Assembly (NCBI RefSeq): GCF_000172795.2 | Contig: NZ_CP020948.1 | Location: 62,001-126,000 of the forward strand | From: Rhizobium sp. CIAT894 | Lineage (GTDB): Bacteria > Pseudomonadota > Alphaproteobacteria > Rhizobiales > Rhizobiaceae | DNA: 64,000 bases | Direction: 5' to 3' | Part shown: piece after piece, positions 63,185 to 64,000 of the stretch | How the letters are laid out: each line of letters begins with the position of its first letter | Position numbering within the stretch: the stretch's first letter is position 1 | The notes under the pieces: model-generated | The model's database searches: none | What the model was told of the DNA's origin: nothing | What the model saw: only the letters and a program-made list of their open reading frames with translations | Translations under genes and position numbers: made by a program

Positions 63185-64000
63185 TTACGTCTTAGGCGAG
63201 AAACCGTCCTTGAGCCAGGGATGCAGCGCCTTGCTAGCCGCAAGGATATCGCCCCGCCCGTCGACAGCTGCGCCGGAAAACCGCGTGACGATGCCGCCGG
63301 CCTCTTCGACCATCAGCGCCGAGGCGGCGAAATCATGGATCGAGAGCCCGTCTTCGAAGAAGCCGTCCAGACGGCCGCAGGCGACATAGGCGATCGACAG
63401 CGCTGCCGAGCCGAGGCGGCGCACGCCCGCCGTGTTGGCCATCAAGCGTTTGATGGCATCGAAATAGGTCTCTTCCGCAACCGCCTTGACCTGGCCGGGG
63501 ATCGGCAGACCGGCGCCGATCAGCACGTTCTCGATGTCGGCGACATCGGCGCAGCGGATGCGCTCGCCATTGAGATAAGCCCCGCCGCCGAGTTCGGCGC
63601 TGAACAGCTCGTCCAGCATGGCATCATAGACGACGCCGGCGATCAGCCTGCCGCCTTCGGCGATCGAGATCGTCATGCCGAAATGCGGGAGGCCCCAGGC
63701 GTAATTCGTGGTGCCGTCGATCGGGTCGATATAGATGATCGGCGTTTCCGGTCCGGCCGTGCGGTTGCCGACGGCTTCCTCACCCTGGATGGCATAATCC
63801 GGAAAGGCCTTGATCATCTCATCGACGATAATCCGCTCGACGGCGACATCGATCTCGGTCTGGTAATCGCGCGGCGCCTTGGCAAGCATTTCCCCGGATG
63901 TCCGCCGCCGCAGTGAGCTACGGGCGGTTTCGCCCGCCTTCAGCACCGTTTCGGCAAGAACGATGAGGCGCGATGACGCGTTCGGGGAAAGGCGCGCTGA
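63185..64000 (-). CDS. Inositol-monophosphatase family phosphatase (5' end beyond window)
   Basis: Partial gene; the frame is open to the window edge, so the real start lies outside. The product is a Mg-dependent Li-sensitive sugar/inositol phosphatase: GEEAVG with metal glutamates, DPIDGTTNYAWGLPHFGMTI (metal site and DxGxT-type loop), and the C-terminal SIHDFAASALMVEEAGG, where His replaces the usual Trp before Asp. It is convergent with the AfuABC-like operon; a role in dephosphorylating its cargo is only a suggestion. It may also be CysQ or SuhB-like. Confidence 0.85.
   Translation of the reverse strand, partial: SARLSPNASSRLIVLAETVLKAGETARSSLRRRTSGEMLAKAPRDYQTEIDVAVERIIVDEMIKAFPDYAIQGEEAVGNRTAGPETPIIYIDPIDGTTNYAWGLPHFGMTISIAEGGRLIAGVVYDAMLDELFSAELGGGAYLNGERIRCADVADIENVLIGAGLPIPGQVKAVAEETYFDAIKRLMANTAGVRRLGSAALSIAYVACGRLDGFFEDGLSIHDFAASALMVEEAGGIVTRFSGAAVDGRGDILAASKALHPWLKDGFSPKT

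Overview
The window looks like an accessory replicon or accessory chromosomal stretch of a plant-associated Rhizobium, probably of the R. leguminosarum/R. etli group. This rests on high-GC alphaproteobacterial codon use, protein similarity recalled from those genomes, and the density of solute-uptake operons. There are no ribosomal, tRNA or replication genes.

Layout. (1) 1-2.5 kb: a HigBA-type module whose toxin gene carries a one-base frameshift, a DUF421 membrane protein, and a PIMT-type methyltransferase fused in frame to a membrane protein. (2) 2.8-9.8 kb: a LuxR-type regulator with a degenerate receiver domain, two divergent glycine-rich repeat proteins, and a type I secretion ABC transporter plus HlyD-type adaptor. 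I read this as a dedicated export system for an unusual family of non-RTX repeat proteins. An IS3 orfA remnant follows. (3) 10-12.7 kb: a small hypothetical protein, an outer-membrane beta-barrel protein and an acetamidase/formamidase-like gene. (4) 12.7-21.4 kb: a mosaic island with IS1380 and IS630 relics, a tightly coupled and visibly AT-richer glycan operon (aminotransferase, WbqC, two beta-propeller glycosidase-like proteins, GNAT, methyltransferase, glycosyltransferase), a yhaN relic, and a truncated second copy of the acetamidase start. That copy makes a 190-bp direct repeat with the intact gene. (5) 21.4-29.3 kb: a LuxR solo with the plant-responsive OryR/PipR residue signature, between two proline-iminopeptidase-like genes and followed by a peptide-type ABC transporter. 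Two 16-bp imperfect palindromes sit at the promoters.

(6) 29.4-31 kb: a YghU-type glutathione transferase and a ParDE module. (7) 31.1-40.6 kb: a GntR-regulated sugar ABC operon (binding protein, two permeases, Gfo/Idh/MocA oxidoreductase, cupin, ATPase). It is divergent from a Tm-1-like/TIM-barrel pair that corresponds to the two halves of the tomato Tm-1 protein, and a DUF1932-type dehydrogenase follows. (8) 40.8-42.7 kb: a universal stress protein and the CbpA-CbpM chaperone pair. (9) 42.8-47.4 kb: a complete napEFDABC periplasmic nitrate reductase operon. (10) 47.4-49.2 kb: a phospholipid operon (CdsA, PlsC) with the deletion scar of a CDP-alcohol phosphatidyltransferase. (11) 49.4-56.6 kb: a BMP-family nucleoside-type ABC transporter with an amidase and a cytosine-deaminase-like hydrolase. 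(12) 56.6-59 kb: a methyltransferase, an alpha/beta hydrolase and MsrA. (13) 59.2-64 kb: an AfuABC-like ABC transporter convergent with an inositol-monophosphatase-family gene that runs off the window.

Family calls come from recognising motifs and remembered families; no database search was run. The most notable material is the type I secretion locus with its tandem-repeat substrates, the plant-signal LuxR locus with its paired operator candidates, and the mosaic glycan island bounded by a direct duplication.
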